64,000 nucleotides of DNA from Ktedonobacterales bacterium. Its GTDB lineage: Bacteria > Chloroflexota > Ktedonobacteria > Ktedonobacterales > Ktedonobacteraceae. Below are positions 26,610 to 35,144 of the stretch, piece after piece. Made by a program: the position numbers and the translations under genes. The DNA lies in assembly GCA_027451525.1 (NCBI GenBank), contig DAIDJF010000016.1, positions 21,211 to 85,210 of the forward strand, read 5' to 3'. Every line of letters begins with the position of its first letter. Within the stretch, counting starts at the first letter, position 1. The notes beneath the pieces were generated by a model. The model was not told the DNA's origin. It made no database searches and worked only from the letters and a program-made list of their open reading frames with translations.

Positions 26610-28511
26610 GTGGTGCTCTGTCTTAATCCCCGTGCCAGTCACGAAAACCCGGACAAGGTAACGCAATGCCAGCGGTGCGATTTTTTGACGCAGGGGGCAC
26701 GCATCGGCAATTACGAAGTGCTCTCCTTTATCGGTGCGGGCAGTTATGGCTACGTCTATAAGGTGCGCGAGGATAAGCCGCTGAGCCGTATCCTGGCTTT
26801 GAAAGTGTTGCGTCTCGACCAGTTCAACGAGAAAGCGATGGCAAGTTTCTTTCAAGAAGCCCGCCGCATCGCCACTATGCACCATCCCAATATTATGCCC
26901 ATTTACAACTTTGGACAACTGGACAATGGGCAACCATATTTTGTGATGGAATACGCTCCACAAACCATCACAGAGGTCTTTCGCGCTTCTGATGGCACAA
27001 AACGTCTGGCATTCGCGGAAGAGTTGGTTTCCTATGTTGAACAGACTGCTGACGCGCTACGCTATGTACATGATAATGGCCTTATTCATCAAGATATCAA
27101 GCCCGGCAACCTGCTGATTGGACGGAACGGGCACGTTCTGCTCTCCGATTTCGGCACCACGCTCTATCTGGGTATGCAGACACATGCTTCGCTCGGTGAG
27201 GTGACGGGAACCGCTGCCTATATGCCGTTAGAGCAATGGCAGGGCAATCCACGCCGCGACTCTGACCAGTATGCCCTCGCCGTTTGCGCCTATGAACTGC
27301 TCGCGGGTCGTCCGCCCTTCTTGTACAAACGCATTGAGGAGATGTGGAACGCGCATATGAACGAGCACCCTCCCTCGCCGCTGCAATGGAACCCGCGCAT
27401 TCCAGCCGAGGTTGCCGCTGTTTTGATGCGCGCCCTTGCCAAAGACTACCATCATCGCTACAGCAATATTAGCGAATTTGCCGAGAGCTACGCCGAGGCT
27501 GTGCGTATCGCGCAACAACGCTATGTCTGTCAGAATTGTGGACACCAGAACCGCACGGGGGCACAACGGTGCACGATGTGTGGCACAGAACAGGATAGCC
27601 GCACCTGCCCAAAATGTGACGCGCCATTGCGTTTTGGACAACGCTGCTGTACCGTCTGTGGGCATCTCACGATTCCGCCGCTGATGGTTCCCAATAGCCC
27701 GCTGGTAGGTGTGAGCGTGCGCCAGGGCCGCTATACAATCAAATACGTGCTAAAGCAATCTGAAGAGAAACGGGTAATGGTGGCAGTGGCCTACGATACA
27801 CAAATGAATAATCAGCAGATCATTCTCAAACGCTGGGAATACACAGATGGTCCACTGGCACAACATGCAAAAGAGGTCGCCCATTACGAGCGGGTTACAG
27901 AACCGCTGGCACGGCTCAAACATCCACTCATGCCGGGCATCCTTGACCGCTTCTCCGAAGGCAAACACTACTACATGGCCGAAAGCTACATCATGGGCGA
28001 AAGCATTGCTGAACGCTTGCAACGCCAGTTGCGTCCACTCCCAGAGCGTGATGTGATAGGCTATATGAATAGCGTGCTCAACATACTGATCGGACTAGAG
28101 CAACGGCAACCGCTATTGCGCCATTACGATATCTCGCCAGAGAACATTCTGATCGAAGACCAGCGGAAGCGCATCATGTTGACAGGCTTTCCCATTCCCT
28201 TACCAGCTAGCGACACCATCAAGGCGAACGGGCGGCGTACCACGCGCAAACTCACGCCGTCACCCTACATGCCCATTCAAGATAAGCCTTTTGATCAGCG
28301 CACCTGCATCTATGCCCTTGCAGCCAGCATGCACCACGCGTTAACGAATGTTGCCCCACCCCATTTTCCTACCTATCCGCCCGTGCGTCAGCTCAATCCT
28401 GCGATCTCGACTGCACTAGAACATATCCTCATGCGTGCCTTGAGCGAGGACGCAGGTGGACGATACCAGAGCTACGAGACGATGAAACAGGACCTAAAAC
28501 CATTGTTATAG
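26610..28511 (+). CDS. Ser/Thr protein kinase with zinc ribbons and C-terminal pseudokinase
   Basis: About 633 residues. Domains in order: a degenerate zinc-ribbon head (LCLNP...CQRC, one cysteine short), an active-looking Hanks kinase (P-loop GAGSYGYV at 43-50, Lys65, catalytic HQDIKPGN at 160-167, DFG at 180-182), two CxxC zinc ribbons (about 306-350), then a second kinase-like domain with HYDISPENIL but TGF in place of DFG and no clear P-loop, hence a pseudokinase. No membrane helix is present, so it is cytosolic. The GTG at 26610 is preferred because AGGAG lies upstream; an in-frame ATG at 26577 has no ribosome site. Targets unknown. Confidence 0.85.
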   Translation: MVLCLNPRASHENPDKVTQCQRCDFLTQGARIGNYEVLSFIGAGSYGYVYKVREDKPLSRILALKVLRLDQFNEKAMASFFQEARRIATMHHPNIMPIYNFGQLDNGQPYFVMEYAPQTITEVFRASDGTKRLAFAEELVSYVEQTADALRYVHDNGLIHQDIKPGNLLIGRNGHVLLSDFGTTLYLGMQTHASLGEVTGTAAYMPLEQWQGNPRRDSDQYALAVCAYELLAGRPPFLYKRIEEMWNAHMNEHPPSPLQWNPRIPAEVAAVLMRALAKDYHHRYSNISEFAESYAEAVRIAQQRYVCQNCGHQNRTGAQRCTMCGTEQDSRTCPKCDAPLRFGQRCCTVCGHLTIPPLMVPNSPLVGVSVRQGRYTIKYVLKQSEEKRVMVAVAYDTQMNNQQIILKRWEYTDGPLAQHAKEVAHYERVTEPLARLKHPLMPGILDRFSEGKHYYMAESYIMGESIAERLQRQLRPLPERDVIGYMNSVLNILIGLEQRQPLLRHYDISPENILIEDQRKRIMLTGFPIPLPASDTIKANGRRTTRKLTPSPYMPIQDKPFDQRTCIYALAASMHHALTNVAPPHFPTYPPVRQLNPAISTALEHILMRALSEDAGGRYQSYETMKQDLKPLL

Positions 28512-28532
28512 TAACCAACAAACAATAGAGGC

Positions 28533-28614
28533 AGGGCCGCGAGGATCGCCCCTACAATGATAACGGGCAAAATAGGCATCGTGTCATTGTAGGGGCGATC
28601 CTCGCGGTCGCCCT
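28533..28614. repeat. palindromic repeat, copy 2 (82 bp)
   Basis: Left arm from AGGGCCGCGAGG to CCCCTACAATGA and right arm from TCATTGTAGGGG to GTCGCCCT are near-perfect complements; the centre holds ACGGGCA and GGCATCGT, shared with copy 3. It lies between convergent kinase and citrate synthase genes, so it may also act as a bidirectional transcription barrier. Confidence 0.85.
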
Positions 28615-28646
28615 GAAAAACGTTGTGAACAGTATTTACCGCCGTT

Positions 28647-29774
28647 TTACTCACCACGTTGCTCGATGGGAATATACTCTGTGACCTTGGGTCCAGTATA
28701 TTCGGCACGCGGGCGAATCAGACGGTTATTGCTATATTGTTCCAGAATATGTGCGGTCCAGCCAGCTACGCGACTACTGGCGAAAATGGGCGTATCCAGT
28801 TCAATCGGAATACCCATCATATAGTAGACTGAGGCCGAATAGAAATCCACGTTGACATAGAGACCCTTGAGTTCTTTGACCGCCTCTTCCACCTGACGCG
28901 ACATATCGTACCAGCGCATATCATTAGCACGCTTGCCCAGTTCCTCGGACATAGCACGCAGATGGGTCGCGCGCGGGTCTTCCGTGCGATAGACACGATG
29001 TCCAAAGCCCATGATACGCTCTTTATTCTTGATGGCATTGGCAATATAGTCATGCGCATGCTGTGGCTCACCAATACGCATCAGCATTCGTATGACCTGC
29101 TCGTTCGCGCCGCCGTGCAGTGGGCCTGATAGCGCACCAACAGCGGAGGTGACGGAAGCATACATATCAGCAAGAGTTGCAGCTGTGACACGGCCAGCAA
29201 AAGTAGAGGCATTGAGTTCGTGATCGGCATGAATGACCAGGGCCGTATCCAGCATGCGCGCCAGCACAGGGTCGGGCATCTCACCTTTGAGCATATAGAG
29301 GAAATTGGTGGCATGATTGCCATCTGTCAGCGGCGCAATCGGCTCACGCCCGTTGCGAATATGCTCCCACGAGGTGATGATCGTTGGGAAAACGGCGAGC
29401 AGATGCAAAGCACGATGACGGCTGGCATCCAGCGACTTATCTTGCGGGTTAGCATCGAAGGCGGACAGAGCGGATACCATTGTGCGCAATATTTCCATCG
29501 GCGTCGCCGTTTTCGGGAGCAAACGCATCATATCCAGCAACTGAGACGGGAGCGCGCGGTTGGCGGTGAGTTGTTGTGTAAAAGCAGTTAGCTGCGTTCG
29601 TGTCGGTAGAGCAGCATACCAGAGCAGATACACAGTTTCTTCAAACGAAGAGTTGCGCGCCAGGTCGTGAATATCGACGCCAAGGTAGGTCAGTTTGCCC
29701 AATTTGCCATCCATGTCACAAATGTGTGAATGGAGCGCAACGACATCTTCAAGACCATCAGTGGTATTGGACAT
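28647..29774 (-). CDS. citrate synthase
   Basis: A 375-residue citrate synthase, catalysing acetyl-CoA + oxaloacetate to citrate, of the short dimeric type; a methylcitrate synthase activity cannot be excluded. Catalytic regions: HADHELNAST with the first His, PLHGGANE, GFGHRVYRTEDPRA with the second His and Arg, and VNVDFYSASVYYMMGIP with the catalytic Asp. The start is the ATG at 29774 following GGAGG; the frame extends 15 bp further to a TTG without support. A long structured leader precedes it. Confidence 0.94.
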   Translation of the reverse strand: MSNTTDGLEDVVALHSHICDMDGKLGKLTYLGVDIHDLARNSSFEETVYLLWYAALPTRTQLTAFTQQLTANRALPSQLLDMMRLLPKTATPMEILRTMVSALSAFDANPQDKSLDASRHRALHLLAVFPTIITSWEHIRNGREPIAPLTDGNHATNFLYMLKGEMPDPVLARMLDTALVIHADHELNASTFAGRVTAATLADMYASVTSAVGALSGPLHGGANEQVIRMLMRIGEPQHAHDYIANAIKNKERIMGFGHRVYRTEDPRATHLRAMSEELGKRANDMRWYDMSRQVEEAVKELKGLYVNVDFYSASVYYMMGIPIELDTPIFASSRVAGWTAHILEQYSNNRLIRPRAEYTGPKVTEYIPIEQRGE

Positions 29775-29939
29775 AGCAAAATCCTCCAAAGGGAGCTAAG
29801 AGCTTCGAGACACGTGGATTACAGAGGCCATCCCAAGCAGTGGGCAGTTTCCGCTTCCACAGCGAAGCAGGTACGGGAAGCCAGCAGGGCCATCTGCGGT
29901 TTCCTTTTAACCGACACAACCCAATAGTATAGTTGTGTC
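29775..29939 (-). promoter_or_regulatory. citrate synthase promoter/operator and structured 5' leader
   Basis: GACACAAC (29913-29920) and GTTGTGTC (29932-29939) form a perfect inverted repeat whose 11-bp spacer contains a minus-strand TATACT (-10). The ~140-nt leader can fold into successive hairpins: CGGTT/AACCG, GCAG/CTGC and GCTTCC/GGAAGC, followed by CTCTGTAATCC. No known riboswitch class could be assigned by eye. Confidence 0.5.
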
Positions 29940-30160
29940 AAATAATTATAGGCCCACCAATCAAGTAAAATCAACCTCTTACGAATTTTTTACAGAGCAA
30001 TGGAGCATAGAAGAACAGTGACGCGCCTTGTTATAGAGAGGCAACAAAAAACTCTTGTGAGTCTTGCCTACTCAACTGGTGTAGTACATGTGGACAGTAG
30101 CAATAGTCGGGATTGGCAAAATATGCTACACTGAGCCAAATGATAAAAGCGAGGCAAACA

Positions 30161-30796
30161 ATGAGGGAGTTAGCGCGCGCTGATGAGGAACAACTTATCA
30201 TGCGCAGCCAGCGCGGAGACATGCAGGCGTTCAACCAACTCGTAGAACACTATCAGCAAACGCTCTATAGTGTTGTGTTGCGCATGCTTGGCAATCCCGA
30301 AATCGCCGCTGACGTCACCCAGGATACATTTATCGCGGCATTACGCGGTATTCAGACCTATCGCGGTGGTTCCTCGTTTCGTGCCTGGCTTCTGCGCATC
30401 GGTACCAATCAGGCATGCGATTATTGGCGTCGTACGCAAAGACGTAGTGCCGAATCGCTAGATGCCCTGGTTGAAGAAGACGACACCAATGCCCCCGATC
30501 TGCTGAGTTTCCTGGCAAGCACAGATCGCGCAAGCAACCCGGAGGAGGTCTTGCTAACCCAGGAACTGCAGAACGCTATTCAGAAAGGCATTGAACAGCT
30601 TCCGCTCGAACAGCGTGTCGCGGTTGTTCTCTGCGATATTCAGGGACTCACCTACGAGGAAATCGCGACAACAACGCAAACAACACTGGGGACAGTGCGT
30701 TCACGCATTGCACGCGGACGCACGCGCTTGCGTGCATATCTGGCCCACCACGCGGAACTTTTACCCAAGCGTTACCGTCATAGTAAAGAAGAGTAG
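30161..30796 (+). CDS. ECF sigma factor
   Basis: A 211-residue extracytoplasmic-function sigma factor. Region 2 is visible as NQLVEHYQQTLYSVVLRMLGN...DVTQDTFIAALRGI and WLLRIGTNQACDYWRR; region 4 as LEQRVAVVLCDIQGLTYEEIA and GTVRSRIARGRTRLRAYL. The ATG at 30161 follows GCGAGG. The next gene is a membrane anti-sigma factor starting 28 bp downstream, the usual pairing in which the membrane protein holds the sigma factor until a signal arrives. The signal is unknown. Confidence 0.93.
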   Translation: MRELARADEEQLIMRSQRGDMQAFNQLVEHYQQTLYSVVLRMLGNPEIAADVTQDTFIAALRGIQTYRGGSSFRAWLLRIGTNQACDYWRRTQRRSAESLDALVEEDDTNAPDLLSFLASTDRASNPEEVLLTQELQNAIQKGIEQLPLEQRVAVVLCDIQGLTYEEIATTTQTTLGTVRSRIARGRTRLRAYLAHHAELLPKRYRHSKEE

Positions 30797-30824
30797 TAAT
30801 GCGTTACAGGTATGGAGTATACGG

Positions 30825-31538
30825 TTGACAACACACGACCAGGATTGGCATCTCACAACAGAACAACTTTCGGCATATCTCGACGCACAGCTATCAGCTG
30901 ATGAGCAAGCACGGTGTGAGGCTCATCTCCCTGCCTGCGCCCGCTGTCAGCAAGAACTCAGCACCTTGCGCGTAACAGTCACGCTACTGCACTCAATGCC
31001 AGCACCAACGTTGCCACGCTCATTTACATTTTCAGCAGAACAATTTGCCGCGATACAACAAGAGAGCAATGGAGTGCACACAGAGCCAGCTACCCCGTTA
31101 CCTATCCGCCGCCGCAGCTCTCCAGTTCTCTTTACGGCCTTCCGGGCAGTCAGTGGGTTGGCCGCTGTCATCGGTATCTTCTTCTTGCTCTCTAGCTTAT
31201 TCAACCCGCTGGGTGGCACAATGAATGCCTCCACGGCGAGTGGCGGTTCATATTCATCACTCTTCGGCGTACATACCGCGACCAGCGCGTCTTCTTCAGC
31301 AGGTAACGCAGGCAAAACGCCAGAGATAGGGCGTCCCGAGGCAACAGTTTCTACTCCTATCTTACAGAAAGCGACTCCGGCTAGCACGAGCACTAACACG
31401 CTAACCGCGCCGCCACCGATCGTGTTGCCAGACCTTAGCACAGCCAGCGGGCGTGCTCTCGTGGGCCTCTTCCTGCTCATTATCGGCCTGCTCGGTTTCT
31501 TCCTGTTGCGCAGGCAGCCCACCCCACACGGGCCATAG
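30825..31538 (+). CDS. membrane anti-sigma factor with zf-HC2 domain
   Basis: A 237-residue anti-sigma factor. The N-terminal zinc-binding domain has HLPACARC (H-x3-C-x2-C). One TM helix is at about residues 105-125 (FRAVSGLAAVIGIFFLLSSLF), then comes a Ser/Thr/Ala-rich extracytoplasmic region, and a second hydrophobic stretch near the end (ALVGLFLLIIGLLGFFLL) before a short basic tail. The TTG at 30825 with ATGGAGT upstream is the best start. It pairs with the ECF sigma gene immediately upstream. Confidence 0.85.
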   Translation: MTTHDQDWHLTTEQLSAYLDAQLSADEQARCEAHLPACARCQQELSTLRVTVTLLHSMPAPTLPRSFTFSAEQFAAIQQESNGVHTEPATPLPIRRRSSPVLFTAFRAVSGLAAVIGIFFLLSSLFNPLGGTMNASTASGGSYSSLFGVHTATSASSSAGNAGKTPEIGRPEATVSTPILQKATPASTSTNTLTAPPPIVLPDLSTASGRALVGLFLLIIGLLGFFLLRRQPTPHGP

Positions 31539-31551
31539 CCCTGCACTCACG

Positions 31552-31650
31552 CATATTGCAACTTCCTTGAGTTTTTTGAGTCTTCTAAGTAAAAATGCCC
31601 ATGCCCTTCACATTTTTACCCCTCATATTGCAACTTCCTTGAGTTTTTTG
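31552..31650. repeat. 27-bp direct repeat pair around a hairpin
   Basis: A 27-bp unit beginning CATATTGCAACTTCC and ending in GTTTTTTG occurs at 31552-31578 and 31624-31650. Between them GTAAAAATG (31589-31597) pairs with CATTTTTAC (31611-31619). The T6 runs could end the anti-sigma transcript, but no GC-rich stem precedes them. Confidence 0.7.
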
Positions 31651-31718
31651 TATATTCTATGGGAAGACATATACTTTTCTGTATTTTTTCTTTTATGGTT
31701 CACAGAGGATAGCATAAA

Positions 31719-32486
31719 ATGAACAATCCGCTTATTCTCATCCCGCCGATCATCAATGTGATCGTGACGGGCCTATTCGCGGGCATGGTGTTGAGCCAGT
31801 TTATCCGCCGTCATCGCCCCTATCAACTCTACTGGAGCATCGCCCTGCTCATGGCCTTCATTGCCACGCTTTGCTACGTGCTGATGATTGCCGTTCAGCC
31901 AACCAGCACGGCAGGTGTGCTGCTCTTTCGCCTCTACTACATTCTTGGCGGCGCGCTCATGCCCGCGTGGCTCGGTCTGGGCAGCGTGACCCTGATCGGT
32001 GGCCCTCGTCTGCGCTTTACCTACCTGACCATCCTGTACATTTTAAGCGCACTGGCAACGGTCCTGATCTTTTTTGCCTCGATTGATATGCACGCACTCA
32101 GCCATGTCGCAGGCACACCCGGTACGGGTATTCTTCAGCCTGGTCTCTGGCTAGTCACAATCATCATCTTGAACACGCTTGGTGTGGTTGCCGTTGCGGG
32201 GGTAGCCATCTACTCAGGTTGGAAACTATTACGCCGTCAGACGCAGATGGCGGGTCACCAAACGTATAATCTGGTACTGGCAAACGTGCTGATTCTGGCA
32301 GGTGCCCTGCTCGATGGCGCGGCTGGCACGCTGGCACGTCTATTGGGCTTTCAGAGTCTGTTCTGGGCTATTATGGCGGTTGGCTGGATTGTCTTCTTTG
32401 TCGGCGTTCTCTATACAAGCCGTCGTCCACACGCAGTCACGCAGACCGCAAATGCGGAAAGCACAGTAGCTTCCTCACAGAGCTAA
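31719..32486 (+). CDS. hypothetical seven-helix membrane protein
   Basis: A 255-residue integral membrane protein with about seven hydrophobic helices and almost no soluble domain (short polar C-terminal tail). The pattern resembles the 7TM sensor modules of some histidine kinases, but no kinase domain follows. GAGGATAG precedes the ATG. It ends 3 bp from the stop of the convergent antiporter gene. Function not known. Confidence 0.65.
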   Translation: MNNPLILIPPIINVIVTGLFAGMVLSQFIRRHRPYQLYWSIALLMAFIATLCYVLMIAVQPTSTAGVLLFRLYYILGGALMPAWLGLGSVTLIGGPRLRFTYLTILYILSALATVLIFFASIDMHALSHVAGTPGTGILQPGLWLVTIIILNTLGVVAVAGVAIYSGWKLLRRQTQMAGHQTYNLVLANVLILAGALLDGAAGTLARLLGFQSLFWAIMAVGWIVFFVGVLYTSRRPHAVTQTANAESTVASSQS

Positions 32487-32489
32487 TGC

Positions 32490-33653
32490 CTAGCCGGGAA
32501 TGAAAAAGAAGACGACACAGGCCATGACGTAGACGGCGACCAGTTGCATACCAGCCAGCCAGGACGATTTGCCGTCCAGACTGACAAAGGTAAAAAGAAT
32601 GGTCGCCAGTCCAAGCAAGACCAGTTCGAGCGGTTGAAAAATCAGATTGAGGGGTTGGGCGAAAAACAGGCTTACCAGCACCAGGACGGGTGCAACGAAC
32701 GTAGCAACTTGAATAGAAGAGCCTGCCGCAATTGCCATACTCAGGTCTACGCGGTCCTTATAGGCCACAATCAGCGAACTGCCATGCTCGGCGGCATTAC
32801 CCACAATAGGGATAATCACAAGGCCAATGAAGACGGTTGACCAGCCCAATTGTACCGCAACAGGCTCTATCGTGCTCACGAGCAGTTCGCTATTCCAGGC
32901 CGTGCCAATTGTTGCCACAAATAACATGACCAAAGCAAGCCAGAGCGAAGGAGGTTTCTCGCCATCTAATTCGCGTGGATTCACCCCCCCAGTCACCGCC
33001 TCTACATCTTCATGCTCACCGTTCTCCTCGCTGTCGCTATCTTCCGTCAACGGCTTGAGCGGGACAGTCTGGTGGCGACGCATACGCGGATTACGGCGCA
33101 CAGCACGGATATGAAATACATGCAAGGCGAGATAGAGGGCATAGATAACGAGCAGGATAATTGAGATAGCGATACTGATGACTTCAAGATCGTTTGGCAT
33201 TTTGATCGCAAGACTGGCAGTAAAGGGAATAAGCAAGCCAGCAACCGCCATCACCATCATAGCTGAATATTGACCAGCATCGCGGTTATTGAAATACTGC
33301 TCGCCCCAACGCCAGCCCCCAATTGCCAGCGACCCCCCCAGAACCAACAGGGCATTGCTGATGATGGAACCTGTAATGGAGGCTTTAACAACCGAGATCA
33401 GACCATGCTGTAGAGCAAAAATACCAATGATGATTTCAGGCGCGTTGCCAAATGTTGCATTGAGCAACCCACCAGCAATTGGTCCTACATAATACTCTAA
33501 AACCTCGGTTGCCTGTCCAATGAGGGCGGCTAGCGGGATAAGACCAAGAGTCGCAAAAATAAAAATAGCCATCGCGTAGCGTTGTCCACCGACCAAAGAA
33601 AGCACGGGGGCAATGATGGCTATTAGTAGTAGATAATACAGCCAACGCGGCAT
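32490..33653 (-). CDS. calcium/proton exchanger (CaCA family)
   Basis: A 387-residue cation antiporter of the CAX branch, expelling Ca2+ in exchange for protons. Two alpha-repeats are visible: LNATFGNAPEIIIGIFAL (N-terminal, GNAPE motif) and GNAAEHGSSLIVAY (C-terminal, GNAAEH motif). About 11 helices are present, with an acidic central loop (SDSEENGEHEDVEA), as expected for the family. Shine-Dalgarno AGGAG precedes the ATG. It lies upstream of no partner gene on its strand; rplI lies behind it. Confidence 0.92.
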   Translation of the reverse strand: MPRWLYYLLLIAIIAPVLSLVGGQRYAMAIFIFATLGLIPLAALIGQATEVLEYYVGPIAGGLLNATFGNAPEIIIGIFALQHGLISVVKASITGSIISNALLVLGGSLAIGGWRWGEQYFNNRDAGQYSAMMVMAVAGLLIPFTASLAIKMPNDLEVISIAISIILLVIYALYLALHVFHIRAVRRNPRMRRHQTVPLKPLTEDSDSEENGEHEDVEAVTGGVNPRELDGEKPPSLWLALVMLFVATIGTAWNSELLVSTIEPVAVQLGWSTVFIGLVIIPIVGNAAEHGSSLIVAYKDRVDLSMAIAAGSSIQVATFVAPVLVLVSLFFAQPLNLIFQPLELVLLGLATILFTFVSLDGKSSWLAGMQLVAVYVMACVVFFFIPG

Positions 33654-33705
33654 GATATCTCCTGAAGAGCTGGTGGGTTACCGCTGAGACACGCTATACA
33701 TGTCT

Positions 33706-34173
33706 CTACTGCGCAGCAACCACGCCAGACTCATCAACGACTTTTACCGTAATCTTTGGCTCTAAACCAGTCGCAATTTTCACAGAAACGCTAAAGGTTC
33801 CCAAGGTACGGATAGGGTCTACCAGTTCGATCATGCGGCGATCAACCAGAATGTTTTCGGCGTCACGCAATGCAGCTGCAATGTCCTGGCTGGTGATCGA
33901 GCCATAGAGACGGCCCTGACTACCAACTTTGGCTTTGAAGGTCAGGGTAACCTGGCCCAATCGCTCGGCCTGCTGTCTGTTGACTTCTGCCTGCTTCGCC
34001 AGTTTGCGCTGCTCAGTGGCAATACGCTGTGTACGATTAGCAATAAGTGCTGGCGTCGCGCCAGCCGCTAGCTGACGAGGCAAAAGATAATTTCGGGCAT
34101 ACCCATTCGCGACTTCTTTCAGGTCGCCTGCCTTCCCCAGTCCAGCAACATCTTGTAAGAGAATAATTTTCAT
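33706..34173 (-). CDS. rplI: 50S ribosomal protein L9
   Basis: A 155-residue L9, which binds 23S rRNA and extends from the L1 stalk base. Clear signatures are the N-terminal MKIILLQDVAGLGKAGDLKE, NGYARNYLLP, the long helix and the C-terminal GRLYGSITSQDIA. GAGGAG precedes the ATG. It is separated from the usual rpsF-ssb-rpsR neighbours, standing alone here. Confidence 0.97.
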   Translation of the reverse strand: MKIILLQDVAGLGKAGDLKEVANGYARNYLLPRQLAAGATPALIANRTQRIATEQRKLAKQAEVNRQQAERLGQVTLTFKAKVGSQGRLYGSITSQDIAAALRDAENILVDRRMIELVDPIRTLGTFSVSVKIATGLEPKITVKVVDESGVVAAQ

Positions 34174-34351
34174 GAACCTTCGCTCCTCATAGGGTTACAG
34201 GGATGGCAATCCCCTCTTCCCTTCACGTCAATAACACCCGCTAAGTATACACCTTACGCATGGTGAACGCAAGCTATCCCCCCCTATGCCCTATGCCCTA
34301 TGCATATTTCATCCCTCTATGGCGCATACGCTTGTTATCTGGCTATCGTGC

Positions 34352-34380
34352 TTGCCATCCACCCATAACTTCCCTATAAT
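34352..34380 (+). promoter_or_regulatory. promoter of the CoxG-like gene
   Basis: TTGCCA (34352-34357), 17 bp, TATAAT (34375-34380). A short tandem CCCTATG triplet lies further upstream near 34280-34302. Confidence 0.65.
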
Positions 34381-34454
34381 GGGCAGATACAGGAGACAAA
34401 TCGGGAACGCAAGCGCCATTCTAGATACGCTATTATTTTTTGAAGGATGTTATT

Positions 34455-35144
34455 ATGGACTTAGAGGGGACATATACATTTCAGGCCTCGCCCACAATGG
34501 TGTGGCACGCATTAGAAGAGGCATTAACATCACAACGTTACTTACCGGGCCTGGAACGTTTAGACAAGACACACGAAAACGGCTATGCATTCACATTGCG
34601 CCTCAAGCACAACCCGCTACAAGGGGTCTACACCGCGCAGGTCAACATTATAGAACAGCAATTTCCTTCTTACTGCCGCCTGCACATCACACAAGATGGG
34701 CAGAATAATACAATGAGCGGCGAAGGTATTATCCATTTTAACCAGTCCGAGACCAGTACCGTCGTGACGTATAAAGGCCATCTCTCGCTCGACACTGGTG
34801 ATACCCAGACACCCACAACGCTTACCAAAGGGGCCGCCAAACTCATTATTCAACAGCTTTTTGGCGGTCTTGCCGATCAACTGCGCGCACAACAGAGACA
34901 GGAACCAGCAATTATTGAGCAAGCAGGAGGGAAAATTATCATTCTACCAGCAACGCAAGAGCAGCCTGTACAACTAGCATCATCACCGCTGACAACACTG
35001 GCACGTTTGCTGGTAGAACGCTCAGGGCTGGGAGCACATGATCCCGTTAAACAAGAACGCTGGGTCTTGCGCGTGCGTCGTCTCAGTATTATAAGTGGTT
35101 TGTTACTGCTTGTATGGCTAGGAACACGCTTGCCACGTCGCTAG
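34455..35144 (+). CDS. CoxG/SRPBCC-domain protein with C-terminal membrane anchor
   Basis: A 229-residue protein. The first ~150 residues match the carbon monoxide dehydrogenase subunit G (CoxG) branch of the SRPBCC ligand-binding fold: LEGTYTFQASPTMVWHAL, then FGGLADQL at the domain end. A linker and a C-terminal hydrophobic helix (LSIISGLLLLVWLGTRL) anchor it to the membrane. No CO dehydrogenase genes are nearby, so a lipid or cofactor-binding role is as likely. The ATG at 34455 follows GAAGGA and is preferred over the upstream in-frame codon. Confidence 0.75.
   Translation: MDLEGTYTFQASPTMVWHALEEALTSQRYLPGLERLDKTHENGYAFTLRLKHNPLQGVYTAQVNIIEQQFPSYCRLHITQDGQNNTMSGEGIIHFNQSETSTVVTYKGHLSLDTGDTQTPTTLTKGAAKLIIQQLFGGLADQLRAQQRQEPAIIEQAGGKIIILPATQEQPVQLASSPLTTLARLLVERSGLGAHDPVKQERWVLRVRRLSIISGLLLLVWLGTRLPRR

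Noticed and set aside
29775..29920. Cobalamin riboswitch before citrate synthase
   Set aside because: Some fragments resemble the core, but the B12 box is not in the right place and the gene is not a usual target. Kept only as an unclassified leader.
31552..31650. CRISPR-like repeats
   Set aside because: Only two units, spacer too long, no cas genes.
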